Notes: generated from the letters alone by a model not told the origin. Positions 38,201-53,200 are shown, counted from the stretch's first letter. The stretch is 64,000 bases of DNA from Elysia crispata (GCA_033675545.1 JAWDGP010001363.1:145001-209000), one strand, 5' to 3'. Translations and numbers: made by a program.

Positions 38201-41200
38201 GATTAAATTTTCACCAAAGCAACCTGTTTCAGGATAAAAAAAAAATAAAAAAGGCCTAAGCAAAATGATATTATGCAAGTTACCTGGCCTGATGTCCCAT
38301 CAGTCCCATCTCCATCTTCCTCGTTTTCCTTCTCCTCTTCTGCTTTTGTGCCTGAGGCCTCTACCTCTTCTTTTTCTTGATTTTTATCATCTTCAACTGT
38401 CTTATCATCCTTTTGTTGACCCTTTCACAAGAACAACAATAATGAAAAAAATAACTATAACAACAATAATAATAATATAATGTTGCCAAAATAATGATAA
38501 TCCTATTGATACAACTGAGTTATACAATTATACAAAAAGCACAAGTAACAAATATCAGTAACAAACTGACCTACCTATACAGAGAGTAGAAATTATATTC
38601 TTCACAATGCTGCAGATGAAAACTTAATTGTATAGCAAATGGAATTTTTCAATTTTAAGTTGAAATGCCAAATGAATTAATAAAACACATCAAACAATAT
38701 TTTCAGAGTCAAATCTGTGTAAAAATCTAATGGTAAGAAAGAATAGGTCACTTTGTGGCAGGGCTTCTTCCACTTTAAAAAAGTGTTTAATCAGACGTAT
38801 ATCATGAGCAAGATGCTAGTCTGTTGCAGGCTTTATGCTGGGGCCTATTCACATCTGGCTGCAGCGATTCCCAAAACAAAATATTGTGTATAGTTTTACT
38901 TACAGTTCAAACCAAAAACCTGGGACTTCCAAACACCAAACAACTAACCATACTATCACCGATTCTACCATGTTGATAAAAATTCAATTAGTGATACTGC
39001 ACAAAGAGAGCTATATGACAATGTGGGCCACTCAACAGGTGGATAAACATCATTAAAGAACAGGTCGGAAATATCAGTCAGCTGTACAGAGCACCCAAAC
39101 CAATGAGAGAAACAGTCGGCCACTTCTAGGCATCCATCGACCACAAGTCACTTATAGTGATGATGATACTGATAATGATGATGATAGTGATGGTGACACA
39201 ATGATGATGGGAATGAGCCGCTGACATCTCACCGCGGCCCTATCAGATGATCTTATTCAGGCCTATTGAGGTGCACTAAGGACCCTGTGACTGGACCCTG
39301 TATCACGTCTTGCTCCACTTAGCAGATTAATTTTCAAGTCAAACAAACCCTCTTTCCTCCTCCTACATCTTGTCATCAAATCAAAAATTCCTGTTGATCC
39401 ACTAACCTCTCCCTCTGAATCCTCCTCCTCTTCCTGCCCTTTCTCCTCTGCTGGATTTTCTTGATCTTCCACTTCCATATCCTCTTCATCTTAGTGAAAA
39501 GAAGAAGATTAATATTAGAGCATAATAGTGTTTTAGAAGATTCTCAGTTGTTTTGTGTGAAAAAGGTTGAATAAATCATAAATATCAAAAACAAGCAGGG
39601 ATTTTAGAAGAATCTTAGTTATATTTTGTGAAACAGGTTAGCAGAACAAACTGGTATCTCAGAAGAATCTGAGTTATATTCTTGAAATAGATTATCAAAA
39701 CAAATTGGTATTTTAGAAGTTATATTATGTGAAACAGGTTGAATAAATCATGAGCATCAGAACAAACTGGTATTTTAGAAGATTCTAAGTTGTATTTTGT
39801 GTGACAGATTGGACAAATCAGCCACAAGTCCTAATTAAGTTTTTTTTAGCCCATGGCTTGATAAAAAGATGTAAAGTTAAGTTTGTGAAGGATGAAAATC
39901 AATATTCTACTTAGGCGAAAAAAAAAAATTGTTCAGTATAAGAAGGATATTAAATTCTTGGCACACAGACAAATAAGATGTGTGCAATGCTAATGAGGGC
40001 TAAACGCTAGAAAAAGATAAGAATAAACATATAAATATTGACATCTAAACACAAGATTACATGATCTCACTCTCTCCGTCTATTCCTCTGTCATCCCATC
40101 TCCTCTCCATGCCTGTTTCTCAATGTTCCCCTTACCTTGGCCTTTCTTTTCTCCATCATCCAGAGTCATGTCCTCTGGAAGTTCAAGATTCTCTGCCTCT
40201 TTCTCTTTCTCCTCCTGATTGTGGGCGTCAACTTTGTTGTCATCATAATCATCCTGACAGTGGACAATTCAGATCATGAGTTAAACATAACTTTTGAGGT
40301 GCAGCCTTTGGAAAACCTAGCACAGCTTGGACATTGCACAAATTTGCATACAGTAAATTTTTCAGAATATCATGAAAAATATTTCAAAGAAAAGAAACCC
40401 ACATAAAATTTTTATTTGATTTTCATTTAGAACAAAATACATGAAAATAAAACATTCTAAAGCCGCAAGTCTCAAGAGAATTCCATATAATTTTTTCTGT
40501 ATCAACAACCTTGAAGCAAAACTAAACACCACTATGAAAAACAAACTGCCCAAACATTTGAAAACTGAAGGGAGATTAGCAGCAGAGACAGAATGGAGTT
40601 TACATCCCAGTTTGAGATTTGAAAACTCTAGAAGCCATGAGAGAGAAATAAAAGATCAATGCAGTTTTCCAATAGCAGATAGAAGAGGAGCTGTCAGATA
40701 AAACATACGAGTGCTGGCCTTACACACTAACCCTGACTGGACACAAGTATTGTGTGACTTAAAACCATACAAAAAAAAAATAAACAAAACAACAAAAAAA
40801 ACCTCTAACATCAATGATTTCAAAACCTTTAATTCCGTCGCACTCTCAAGGATCAAAACTCAATGGAACAGATGATTATAACTGTCAAAAAGACCACTTT
40901 TCATGATGGTTTGTCATAGATTTTCCTAAATATCGTTGAAGAGGAGTAAAAAAAAAGTCCTTGCAAAAATTAAAAACGTACTGCTAATCTTTGCTTTGTT
41001 GTCTCAATAGTGTTAAGTTTTATCCTAATTCCCTTATTTTGAAGAGACACTCTGTGAACTTAGTGATCCAGAAAAGAAATCTACTTAGTGCAGCTAATTT
41101 TATCACTGTTTATCGCTTTGTTCCATAATGTTAGTGTGAACCTGGTGCACAGAAATTAAATTCCTCAAAGATTTAAAAAAAATACTGGAAAGAGACCTGA

Positions 41201-44200
41201 AATAGATGAATGATGCAAATTGCAAGACGTGTCTGTGCTGTGCAAACTCCAGAAGCCACCCAAAGAGCTGTGGAGGATCGAAGCACTCTTGTATTGTAGC
41301 AGAACAGATAGGGGTACAGCTCTCGGACAAAACAACCAAGAACTGCCTTGCAGAGAAACCCTGTCTGCTTACAGGCAGTGTGTTTATTGAACTGGATATA
41401 AAAAATGTACATTGCAGGTTTTAAAACCTTTGCCATTTTCCAAGCCTTCAAACGTCAGTTGTATCAGATTACTACTTCAGAGATTCCCCCCTCTCCCTGG
41501 TGACTGTCAACAAGTTGCTTCCTAAAATCAAAAAAAGAAACAACTTATGAAACTAGAGAAAACAATTGCCTTGGGAATGGGTTATTTAAAAAATCCATTA
41601 GAACCTTAGAACCTCAATTTTTATATTTTGGCAGATGACAAAAAAAATCAATGTAAATTCAAAACATCAAAATCTATAAGCTCCAATAATTCCAATTCAG
41701 TCTCTTCAAACTTTTCACATTTTGTAACTGCCTCATAGAGACACTGAGGACCAGTGACCAAAGACCAAACTAAAAGCTATCATATGCAATTTTCACTTTT
41801 TCGCAGAATATCAATTTTGCTCCATTTCCTGTGAAGGGAGTAATGCAGGCAAAGTTTTCTCCATGAACAGGACAATGAGACTATGCATGTATTCAATGTG
41901 AATCGCTTTCAATGACTGTCGGAACAGGACTATGAGACTACGCATGTATTCAGTGTGAATCGCTTTCAATGACTATCCGAACAGGACTATGAGACTACAC
42001 ATGTATTCAGTGTGAATCGCTTTCAATGACTGTCGGAACAGGACTATGAGACTACACATGTATTCAGTGTGAATCGCTTTCAATGACTGTCGGAACAGGA
42101 CTATGAGACTACACATGTAGTCAGTGTGAATCGCTTTCAATGACTCTCGGAACAGGACTATGAGACTACACATGTATTCAGTGTGAATCGCTTTCAATGA
42201 CTGTCGGAACAGGACTATGAGACTACGCATGTATTCAGTGTGAATCGCTTTCAATGACTGTCGGAACAGGACTATGAGACTACGCATGTATTCAGTGTGA
42301 ATCGCTTTCAATGACTGTCGGAACAGGACTATGAGACTACGCATGTATTCAGTGTGAATCGCTTTCAATGACTGCCGGAACAGGACTATGAGACTACACA
42401 TGTATTTAGAGTGAATCGCTTTCAATGACTGTCGGAACAGGACTATGAGACTACACATGTTGACCTGAATGTGGTCCAACCAAAAATTGTCTGAAAATTT
42501 CCGGAAACGCGGTGCGCACAGAATTAAAGATAATTTTAAGGGTTACTTAAACCCTCTATCAACTGCCGGACAAATATTGGTCTCGGCGCGATTGTCGGAT
42601 TTCCGACAATTGTCGGAAGACATTCAGGTCTCCACATGTATTCAGTGTGAATCGCTTTCAATGACTGTCGGAACAGGACTATGAGACTACACATGTATTC
42701 AGTTTGAATCGCTTTCAATGACTGTCGGAACAGGACTATGAGACTACACATGTATTCAGTGTGAATCGCTTTCAATGACTGTCGGAACAGGACTATGAGA
42801 CTACACATGTATTCAGTGTGAATCGCTTTCAATGACTGTCGGAACAGGACTATGAGACTACACATGTATTCAGTGTGAATCGCTTTCAATGACTGTCGGA
42901 ACAGGACTATGAGACTACACATGTATTCAGTGTGAATCGCTTTCAATGACTGTCGGAACAGGACTATGAGACTACACATGTATTTAGAGTGAATCGCTTT
43001 CAATGACTGTCGGAACAGGACTATGAGACTACATATGTATTCAGTGTGAATCGCTTTCAATGACTGTCATAACAGGACTATGAGACTACACATGTATTCA
43101 ATGTGAATCGCTTTCAATGACTGTCGGAACAGGACTATGAGACTACACATGTATTCAATGAGTGTCGGATCAGCCTCACACTTAGCCTGCATAGTGATGC
43201 AATGCCTTTTATATCTGTGAGTACTACCTGCAAGCAACATGACCTGAAAGTATTTGAGAAGAATTTTAAGCATATTTGTGTGTCTATGCTGTGCAAACTC
43301 CAGAAGCCATGACAGAAATCTAGAGGATTGAAGCACTGTTTTAATATAACAGACCAGATAAATGAGAAGTTGTCAGATTAAACATCTGACTACTAGTTTA
43401 CTCAGAAATCTGCTTACAGTCTGTGTATTGCTTTGAAAATGATAAGGTGAAATACAAATTTAAAATTGTCCTTTCAGGAAAAAAATTGGTTTAAGCTGTA
43501 AGTATACATAAAAGAATTCTAAGGTGAAAAAACCAACAGCTGTTGATATAATTATAAAAAAAAAATAAACCATCAAGAAAACCTTCAATAAAAAAAGTCC
43601 TTGCAGGAAATCACAAGGAGCAAAGAGAAAAATCTAAAATTCATAGACTAAATCTTATTCTTGTAATTGGAAAACTCAGAATAATTCTTGAAATCTCATA
43701 GGATCTTATCTCAGAATTTAAACCAAGCTGAAAAAAAAAGTCTACACCTTCAGTTTCAATGATGCATGACTCTTTTCCACAACCAATATCTAAACACACA
43801 CATACACACTACATGTGCTATATCTACTCACATCATCCTCTGGACATTCTTTTGGTTGATCTTCTTCCTTACGATCTTTCTGCTGCTCTTCCTCAGCATC
43901 CTTGCTGCTTGGTTGATCTTCTTCCTTACGATCTTTCTGCTGCTCTTCCTCAGCATCCTTGCTGTTTGGCTCTGCAGCATCTTTGTTATCGTCTTTAGCC
44001 ACAGACTCTTCCATCTGTTTATCCATGCCTCCCCCTCCATCTTCTTCCTTTGAATTCTTGGAGAAAAAAAAAAACTAGTAGAAACAACTAATTCTCACTG
44101 GATTTTTATATAGCAGGTGCATCTATAAGATAGCTTGTTGGGTTCTTCAATAGAGAATGCTATAAGACTTTTTATTGGGTTCCTATGTAAGCGTCCTGCA

Positions 44201-47200
44201 CATACCATACCCCATTATGTTCCTAAATAGAGAGTGCATAAAGTTCATTTGTCCAGAGTGTAATTTCTAGTATAACTTGTTGGATTCTTATGTCGAGCTG
44301 TATCTATAGGATACCTCATTTAATAAAGGATGTATACTGGTGAAGCGACGTCAACACAAAAAAACAGTTTGAAGAATACAAATGTCTATTATAAAAGAAT
44401 ATCGTCAACAGTGAGAGCATGACAGAAACTGTTCAAACTATGAGCAATTCTGTCAAACCTTGGTGTCTAGGGAAAGGATTAAAGACGAGAAAACTAACAA
44501 AAATTGTGTTACCTTTATTGGTTGTTATACTATACTTTGGTTCCATTTATCTCAAAAATACATTTAATCAATCTAAAATAATAATACCATGTCAGTGAAA
44601 TTGCACAATAAATTCATAAAATCCCCCCAAAAAAAGAAACTTACGAGGATGTACACCATGATGCTGATAGCCCATGGTTACTAAACAAACCTTATTGTCA
44701 TCATCATCTGCCTCTTCATCATCATCATCACTTCCCCACAACCTGTCATCTAGCTTGTCTTGCTCTCCATCCGCCTCACCCATCTCCTTCTCCATATCTT
44801 CATCTTCTTCCTTATCATCATCTTCATCATCCTCATCCCCTTTCTCTGTTGTAAAAGAAAAAAATCATGTTACTGTAAAGCTGACTAAAAAAAACTCTCT
44901 CTCTGTAAATTCAATATTAATAAGAAAAATAAAGTTAAAAAAAAAAAATCAAGATTATACATGAAAAGCTGTGCATTGAACTACGTAAATTATAGATGGT
45001 TCACAAATAAACAAAAGTTCTGATGTATATGCTGTGCAAACTCTAAAGGCCACAAGAAAGACCCCAGAGGATCGAGGCATGGTTTTCTGTAGCAGACCTA
45101 GTTGGGTCAAGGGGGTCAAAGGTGAGAATCCTGCTGACTCCAGAGAGCACCCGGAATGCACAAATGTGTAGCTACGCCACAAAGTGTTTGATATTTAAGT
45201 ACTTTGAGGTTGGAAAAAACAGAATTACTTCCCACTTAACATAGTAGGAGTTAGGTTGTTTTTTTTTTTGTTGTAATTATGTGGTAAACAGAGAAAGGAT
45301 CACACTCATTCGACATTGAAGATAAGATAGTCATGATAGAATCATAATCATTAGAATTTAGGATTGACTAGCAGTCATAGTCAGAGAAAAAAAAAGGTCC
45401 AAGTCTATTGCATCATCTACCTCCAAACTGAAGCTGGTAGCCATTCCCTACTTAGTTGGTGTAGAGAGTGTTAGATATAGTCAGTCCACTAGAAGACTAA
45501 CTACCAGGCAGGGTAAGGCTGGAAGATAAGACTCACCTGTCTGGTCCTGATCATGAAGCTTGCCCTCAAAGTCTTCGGACATCTCGATAGCGTTGTCCTC
45601 TGCTGCTATGTCAGGCTGCTCCTTCGAGTCTTCAGGCTGCTCCTGCTGGTCTGGTCGCTTAGCCTCCTCCAGCTGAGAAGATACAGACCAAAATCACTGA
45701 ACTTTCACCTCTATTATTTATTTATGTTTTGAAATAAAGCAACAGAAATGCTTAATAATTTTGGCACTAAATTCAAAGAATTAAAGAAAAAGGATCTTCC
45801 ATTTATTTCAGTAACTGATTTTCTTCCGCAACAAACTCAATAACTTCACAACCATGAAATTTCTAATTTTGCAAAACGTTATTTTAACTGAAATGCTGTA
45901 GGAAAACTTAGTTTTCAATATGCTTATTATTGTTTTGTTTGTTTTGCTTTTTCAAAAATAAATTTTGAATATTTTACCTTTATTCGATAAACATTTAATC
46001 TGTTAGAATCTCTGTTTGACCAAAGTCTAAAGTTGCAAGGTTTGGGTGTGTTAGGCAAAATGACAGCTCAAGGCCCATGGAAAGTCAACAAATCTTGAAT
46101 CAACATGTTCATGCCAAGATGTAGATCTAGACTGATCTAGGTGTATGTGTTTTACAGAAGTATATATCCAGATTTAAAAAATGCATCCCAATGTTGTTGT
46201 TTTTTTTCGAATTTCAACAAAACATTTATGGACCTCAGCTATGTAAAGTGCATCTGAGAAAAAAACTGTAAACATTGAAACGAATAAAGCTATGTATATA
46301 TCTTTAGCTTTTAGTTGGTAGAAATTAGGTTTTTTAAATTTCTAGCTTGAAAACTGTAAGGCTTTAAACGAATTGTTTACCTGGTCTTCTGTCTCAATCT
46401 GATCACTGACGTCCTTTGCGCCCTCCCCTTCGCCGATGCCCCCTCCTTCAATATCTTGGAACTCTGTAGCCCCCTCACCCTCCATCTCATCGCTGAGGTC
46501 AGGAGGCACACAGAAACCCTGCAGAATTATGCCACTCATTTATCAATCTCAAATTTCAGGAAAATAAAAATTCCAAAGTTGAAGACAATTTTAAAAAGCT
46601 GTAAGAAGTCATTCATCTGTCTTAGAATTTTTTTTCATCATCAGTAACAAAACCATAAAGAACCAGAGAGTTGAAACTCATCCAGGGTAGATTGCTTCAG
46701 TATTTTTGGTTTTAGTTCAATACTTAAAAAACAAATTAAAAAAAGAAAAGAGAAAAGGACTCATTTTTTGCTCCATGTCAACAATCGTACCTTTTGTGCT
46801 AGCTCTGTGAAGGTAGCCAGCAGAACAGACAGCAGTTTGCCCATGGAGCGATGCACTGCAACAGACAGGCCCACCTGGCTCTCAACAAGAGCAGTGAATG
46901 CTGTCACAAGGGGTTGGCAGTACAGCAGAGCCTGGACACAGCTAGACAAGACCTGGGAGCGTACTGAGCTGTGAAGCACCTCCCCACTCACATCTCTGCT
47001 GGTCGTGACAGTGTCGCCACTCTCCGACAAGCTGCTTATTTTTTCAATCAGGTTTGACAAAGCTCCAACTATCTGTTGAGTTCAATGATGAGACACAGTC
47101 CACAGACCAAAAATGTAAAAGAAAAATAGCCAGAGGTTAATAATAATCATCTTATCATTCAAAAAGCCTCATGGAGTTTTCTAGATTGATGGGAGATTCC

Positions 47201-50200
47201 TTTACTTCAGAGAAAAAACGAAAATACTCTATGAAATGAAGCATTCTAGCTACATTTTCTCTTTGATTCTAAAGCATTAACAACACCACAACTGCCATAC
47301 CTTGGAACAATTCAGATTAGTCACTATTTTCTTCTCCCTCTCCAAAAGATGCTCAGAGAGATGCGCCTCTGAAAGTTCATCTGAAATATTAGCAAAGTAT
47401 AATCTGCTAGGAATGTTTCTATAAATTATGTTTCACTACCCTCAAACATTTTATTTCATTGAAAGAAAACTATGAATACATATCCAAGTACCATAACACA
47501 TATTCAAGAATTTAACAATGTGAAATATTCATTTGATATGTTCAGAATTTAGCAATGGTCATCCAAGATGTAAGGTTAAGAAGAAATTGAGCGAAAAGAA
47601 AAAAGAAATTAATTATCATTAATAAATATCAATTTGCAAAAAATATTTTGGCCACAACTTGAGCTGATCATTCAATCACAAAAAACATAGTGTTATGACT
47701 TATAGGCAGATTGATAATCTGAGAGTTTACTTCATTGATTATTTGAAAATTGTATCTAAATGATTAATAAATTTAGAAATACAAAACATTGCCAGAAAAG
47801 TTTCCACTGAGATTTTTCAAAGTATTTAAAGAGATAGAAAAGACAAATGTAATTTTAAAATCCTTCCTCCCTGTCATACCTTCCTCGTCATTATCGTCTT
47901 CCTGTCTCTGGTCAGCCTCATCGTGTTCCACTGCCCTCTCGGCCTGCACCACAGTCTGGACACTCACAAGGAGCATCTCGACGAGGCTCTCCACGCTGGA
48001 CAAGATCTTTGAACTTCTCTCAATGCCTTCTACAGACATGTGTGACACATTCAATGACCTTGAGTCTCTTGTATCAGCATGCTTAGCTTGCACCTGTCCA
48101 GAATCTCCTTGAGACAGGGCATTGTTGCCCTTTACCTCTGCACCTGGCAATACACTATCTCTATCCCACCACTGATGGAACCTATGTCTAGTCTGTGATA
48201 TCTCGGAGCTCAGGTAGCTGAGGCTGGCCACTAGTTGGCTACTGGGGTTGTCCTTGTCCTTGCTGCTGTTGTCACTCTGCACACTGAACTGGGCAATCAC
48301 ACTTGCCAGGGTGGGTACAAAACTTTCATAAACGTCCAGGACTGTAGAAACAGACTTCATGTCAGACCTGAAGTAAAACAGACAAAATAAACATCAATGT
48401 CAATTATGAAAAAACAAAAAAAATGAAAAAAAAAAAAAAAAATGAATGTTTTGTGAATGCCAAGTTGATTGTTTGATATATCTCTTCCATTACTTTGTGA
48501 AATCATTTAAAAATTCCAGTACATCATAAAAATCCAAAGTGACTGACTTAAGGAAATGAAAAGATAAAAGCAAGAAAGATACACAGTTTAATTTGTGACG
48601 GACTATTCCTTCACATTTCAGAGCAAGTGACAAAATGAAACCAATAGCAAAGTCAGAAGTAAGTTTAATCTTGGCAAGTGTGCAGCAAATCACATCAGAT
48701 ATGGAAGTGACTGAAGAAATCATGTGCGTTACACTTTTATCCATACAATATCATGAGTAGGGATTGCTCAGAAAATGTTAAATGCCGTTCTCGTGGATAC
48801 ACTACTATTGAAAGAAAACGTCAAAGTCTAAGTGATAATGTGTCAGACAATTCACTGTAAGAATTGACTTGCTTGTAAAAAGCAGAGACCATGCATAGAC
48901 ATTACTTTCATGTAATAGAAACTTCAGCGTAATCATTTCTAATTGTGCACATGAAAAAAAGAAACCTCTATACCCACATCACACCAGTACAGAGGATCTT
49001 TTACATGTTAACATTACTACAATAACAATTATTGTACCTTCCAAGTATAGATTTCTCCAATAGGGCATCAAGTTTAGCTTTCTCTTGCTGGACTGTTTGA
49101 GAAAGAATCTAAACAACACAGAAATTAATAACATAACTTAGAGGTATGATTTTGTTAACAGTTAAACAACAGATTCTGCGCAACTTTTATTTTTGGAGCA
49201 TAAAGTGTAGTTAAGGTTAGCGAATGAAGAAAAGGAAATCCTCAAAAGACAATAAATTTGTGCTAAGTGAATTATTTGCATGAACTTTACATTTTGAAAC
49301 AGTATGGCTGTAAAATGAAGAAAGAAAGTAATTTGCTTTTCTCTCACAAAAATTATCTTTGAGCAAACACTTTACATATCAAAACAAGTCAAACGTGTCT
49401 AGTGTTAAACTTACAAACTTGTAAATAAAACAGAACCTGGAAGAACATGTGATGTTTTTTCCTTACTTATTGTAAAGATTTCAAAATCTAATATCTTTTC
49501 TAGAGTTATATTCCTTTATGCAACATTCATAGTCAGGAAGCACAGAAAAATGCAAAACTGAATATCCATATGTTACCATGTGGAAATAGAAATAAGGGAG
49601 CCAGGTGGATTGACATTCATTAAAAGTAACAGTCCTATCTGGAATTCTAGAAGCAAAGTTTTGTATACATTATTTTTTTTTTTAAGATCACAATAGGCCA
49701 ATATTAGACTACCTGTATTTTTCGCATGCACTGCAGCCATTGGTTATCTCCATGTGACCACAGAGCAGCAGGAGCCAATCTCTCCGGCTGGAAGGGTGAC
49801 GGGTAGACGTCTGAGGCTTGGGCAGATGAGCGAGGACAAGAGTCCAGTAGAAGCTCAAACTGCCCAAGGCCTTCACTCAGCCGGGTGGTCAGTGTCTTTG
49901 CGCATTCCTATAGAAAAAGGTTAGCAAAGTCAAATGGTGGCATCCGGCTGTAGCATAGTGCTTGGACAAATTAAGAAAAAAAAATGGGTTCCACATTTGA
50001 AAAACTGCACTCAATGTTTATGTGACTTTTAATTTGTGAACTACAGTCTAAATGTCTAAAATGTCTTGGGAAAATGTCTCAGGTTGAAGTTGTAAGTATC
50101 TAAGGACATTAGTTAGTTCAGTGAATGATAGAATTGAAAAGAAATTTGGTATAATTTAAAAGAGTTCAAACACAAATGTGACCTACCAGCCATTTCTTGC

Positions 50201-53200
50201 TTTGTGTCTGGGGAGGAATGGAGTCTGTGCAGACTTCTCCCAAAGTTGCTAGAGAAGACAATAGTTTTCTGAGAAAGAAAAAATACAGAGCTTAGTTTTA
50301 AAGTTACAAATTCTTATCAACTATACACTTTGATACTAAAATGATTTATAATATTGTAGATAATAAAAGAAACTGTTCAAAAACTTTATTTTGTTTGTCT
50401 AATTACTATTTCAAACACTTTGCAGATTTCTCTTGACACAGGGTGACTTGCCGCACAATTGTGGACCAAAATGTTGCGGCACTAAGGCTTAGTATTGCAA
50501 CTTGAAGAACACTAGAGATGTCCTTGATCTTCACAATAAAAATAAAAAAAAATTCTATGCCACAAAGTTGTACCAACCTGAGAGCAAGGTACTGATTGAC
50601 CAGATCCGTGAGACGTGCCTTCTGTCTCAGGTACAGGTGACCCAGGTGGGTGACAAACCCACGGCACCTCTGAATGTCTGCCATGCCGAGTTCCTGCATG
50701 GTTAAAAATTGTGTTTGAGGTTGATTTTTATTCAGACATTTCAGCAACATAAGTTTTGGGTTGTGACTGATTGAATAGACAGAGTTTTGGATTAGTGGTC
50801 TAAGCAACATAAGTTTTGTGTTGTGACTGTTAGAATAAACAGAATTTTGTAAAATGATTCTTAATAAAAACAAACTTTGTTGTACAGGGCTGTATCTAGA
50901 AAAGAAGCATTGTAGAATAAAATGGAGGCAGTAAAATAAAACTAAAAAAATATAAAAAAAAAAACATGATCACCTTTGAAGGATTGCCAATGGCCACAGC
51001 AAACTGAGCATAGCGTGAGATGCAGCGGTAGAAGTAACTTTCACATCCGCTCCACAACTTGGCTGCTGCAAGTCTGGGATAAAATTATGCACAGTAATTA
51101 ATAACACTAGAGTGATGATAGACAAAAGGTATACCGGTAATGATGGGAACAGCAAAACTGCAGACAGATCTCAATACCCTCAAATCAAGATTTTCACAAA
51201 TAATAATAATAATAATAACCATTTATAAAGCGCCGTATATCACCTTAAATAAAATGCTCTAGGCGCGTACAGATTTTTCACAATAAAAACAGTAGATATA
51301 TAATTTGACATCAATAAGACCCTAAAACATGAAAGAGGTCACACAAAGGCTTGTTTAAAAAGGAAAGTCTTTAAATGTCGTTTAAAATTGTCGTGTGTAA
51401 AAGATAGTTTTAAATATGCCGGGAGGGCATTCCATTTAATGGAAGAGTAAATTGAAAAAGCCCTATCACCTAGCGTTGAATGAGATCGTGGTACAGCTAG
51501 TTTATTATTACCACTTGATCTTAAAACTCTATTAGGCCTATGACATTCTAAAATTTCTTGAATATAAAAAGGAGATATATTTTGAAAAAATTTATGAACA
51601 AAGGTCAGTACTTTAAAATCAATTCTTTGCTTAACTGGAAGCCAGTGAAGATCTTTTAAGACAGGTGTAATGTGCTGATGCTTTTTAGCACAGGATACAA
51701 TCCTGGCTGCCTGATTTTGTACTCTCTGAAGTTTAATTATTGAGTTAAGAGATACTCCAGTAAGCAATGAATTACAGTAGTCTATTCTGCTCATTACTAA
51801 AGAGCTGACTAGAAGTTGAGCAGTATCTTTATTAATATAGCTTCTGATCATGCCAATATTCTTAAGATGGTAGTACGATTGCTGACATATGCTATTGATC
51901 TGACAAGACATAGTAAAATTTGCGTCTAAATAACATCCCAGATTCTTTACTGAACTTGAAACAGGAACGCTGGAACTTTTTATTTGAACACTATTAAAGT
52001 TAAGATCTATAAGAGCTTTGTTCGTCCCAAACACGATCACATCTGTTTTATCACTATTTAACTTAAGTTTGTTAGAGTTCATCCAATCTGCAATTTCAAC
52101 CACACATTTCTCGATTGACTCCTTTTGGTAAGATGCAGTCTCAAGCGTATTATCAAGTGGTACATAGAGCTGGGTGTCGTCTGCGTAGAGATGATAATTT
52201 ACTCCATGCCGCTCTGCAATGTCAGCTACAGGTGCTGTGTACATGGTGAAAAGTAGAGGTCCCAGGACAGAACCTTGTGGGACACCATATTTTAGAGGAG
52301 ATGGAGTTGCTTTGTTATTGTCGATGGATACTGTCTGCGTTCTGTTCTTAAGATAAGCATTAAGCCAATAAAGGGCTTTTCCATCGATGCCAAAACGTGA
52401 ATGCGCGCGAGCCAATAGTATATCATGGTCGATTGTGTCGAAAGCAGCGCTTAAGTCCAGTAGAATCAACAGAACAGACTTTTTATTATCGATGTAACGG
52501 AGGATGTCGTTGGCAACTCTTAGCAAAGCAGACTCAGTGCTGTGATGTTTTTTATAAGCAGATTGAAAGTTAGTATGAAGATTGTTAAACGCGAGGTGTT
52601 GTAAGATTCTGCTCGATACGATTTTTTCGATGAGTTTGGAGATTATCGGTATGTTAGAGACTGGTCTATAATTTTTCATCTCCTCCTTATCCAGGGATGC
52701 TTTTTTGATTAACGGTGTTACATAGGCCTGCTTCAAGGAAGATGGAAAGTCGTGGTTTGCTAGACTTGAGTTTATGATGTCAGCTAATGAAGGGGCGAGT
52801 TCCTTATGAGCCTCTTTGAAAAGCCAGGCAGGAATTTTATCCAGTACGCAACTTTTGTTTGGCATAGCGATTATAAGTTTATCGACTTCTTCCACTAAAG
52901 CAGGCCTGAATTCTTGCAGAGTCGATGAAGGATTAGATGGTGGTTCGTTATTTGGCGTTAAAGTTGATTCGCTGTCAAGTTGATTTCTTATATTATCGAT
53001 CTTGCCGCCAAAGAATGAGCTGAAATTGTTGCACAGCTGTTCAGTGTCATCGTGAGAAGGAAGTACTGGTTTGTAAGATGAGGTTGGTTTATACATATGA
53101 CAAGCAAAAAAAAATTAAGGTTGATATTTCTCATTCCCTTTGCAGGAGAAAATGTGTTTAAATGTTAACCCTGCATCTACTGACCTGGAAATCAGCAGAC

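Larger units (their letters stand above)
34815..46518 (-). other. MDN1: MDN1 exons encoding the Asp/Glu-rich region
   Basis: Twelve exons from 46381-46518 down to 34815-35021 encode a highly acidic, low-complexity segment, dominated by Glu and Asp with Gln, Lys and Ser. This is a known midasin feature: a flexible tether between linker and MIDAS domain. Conserved islands appear inside the acidic sequence: GEGATEFQDIEGGGIGEGEG, KDVSDQIE, DNAIEMSEDFEGK, KLDDRLWG, LELPEDM and RQRKPGETD. Sequence between the islands is divergent, and exon 43832-44056 has an internal duplication. Confidence 0.9.

Noticed and set aside
41973-43336. Minus-strand frames encoding a 19-residue repeat (SLIVLFRQSLKAIHTEYMC)
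   Set aside because: The 57-bp minisatellite lies inside an MDN1 intron with well-placed exons on both sides; the openness comes from a period divisible by three.
51339-53096. Host gene or retrovirus-type polymerase
   Set aside because: Motif order (AFDTIDHD, GVPQGSVLGPLLF, YADD) and the (TTA)n 3' end identify a non-LTR LINE; no long terminal repeats, gag, protease, integrase or envelope parts were seen.
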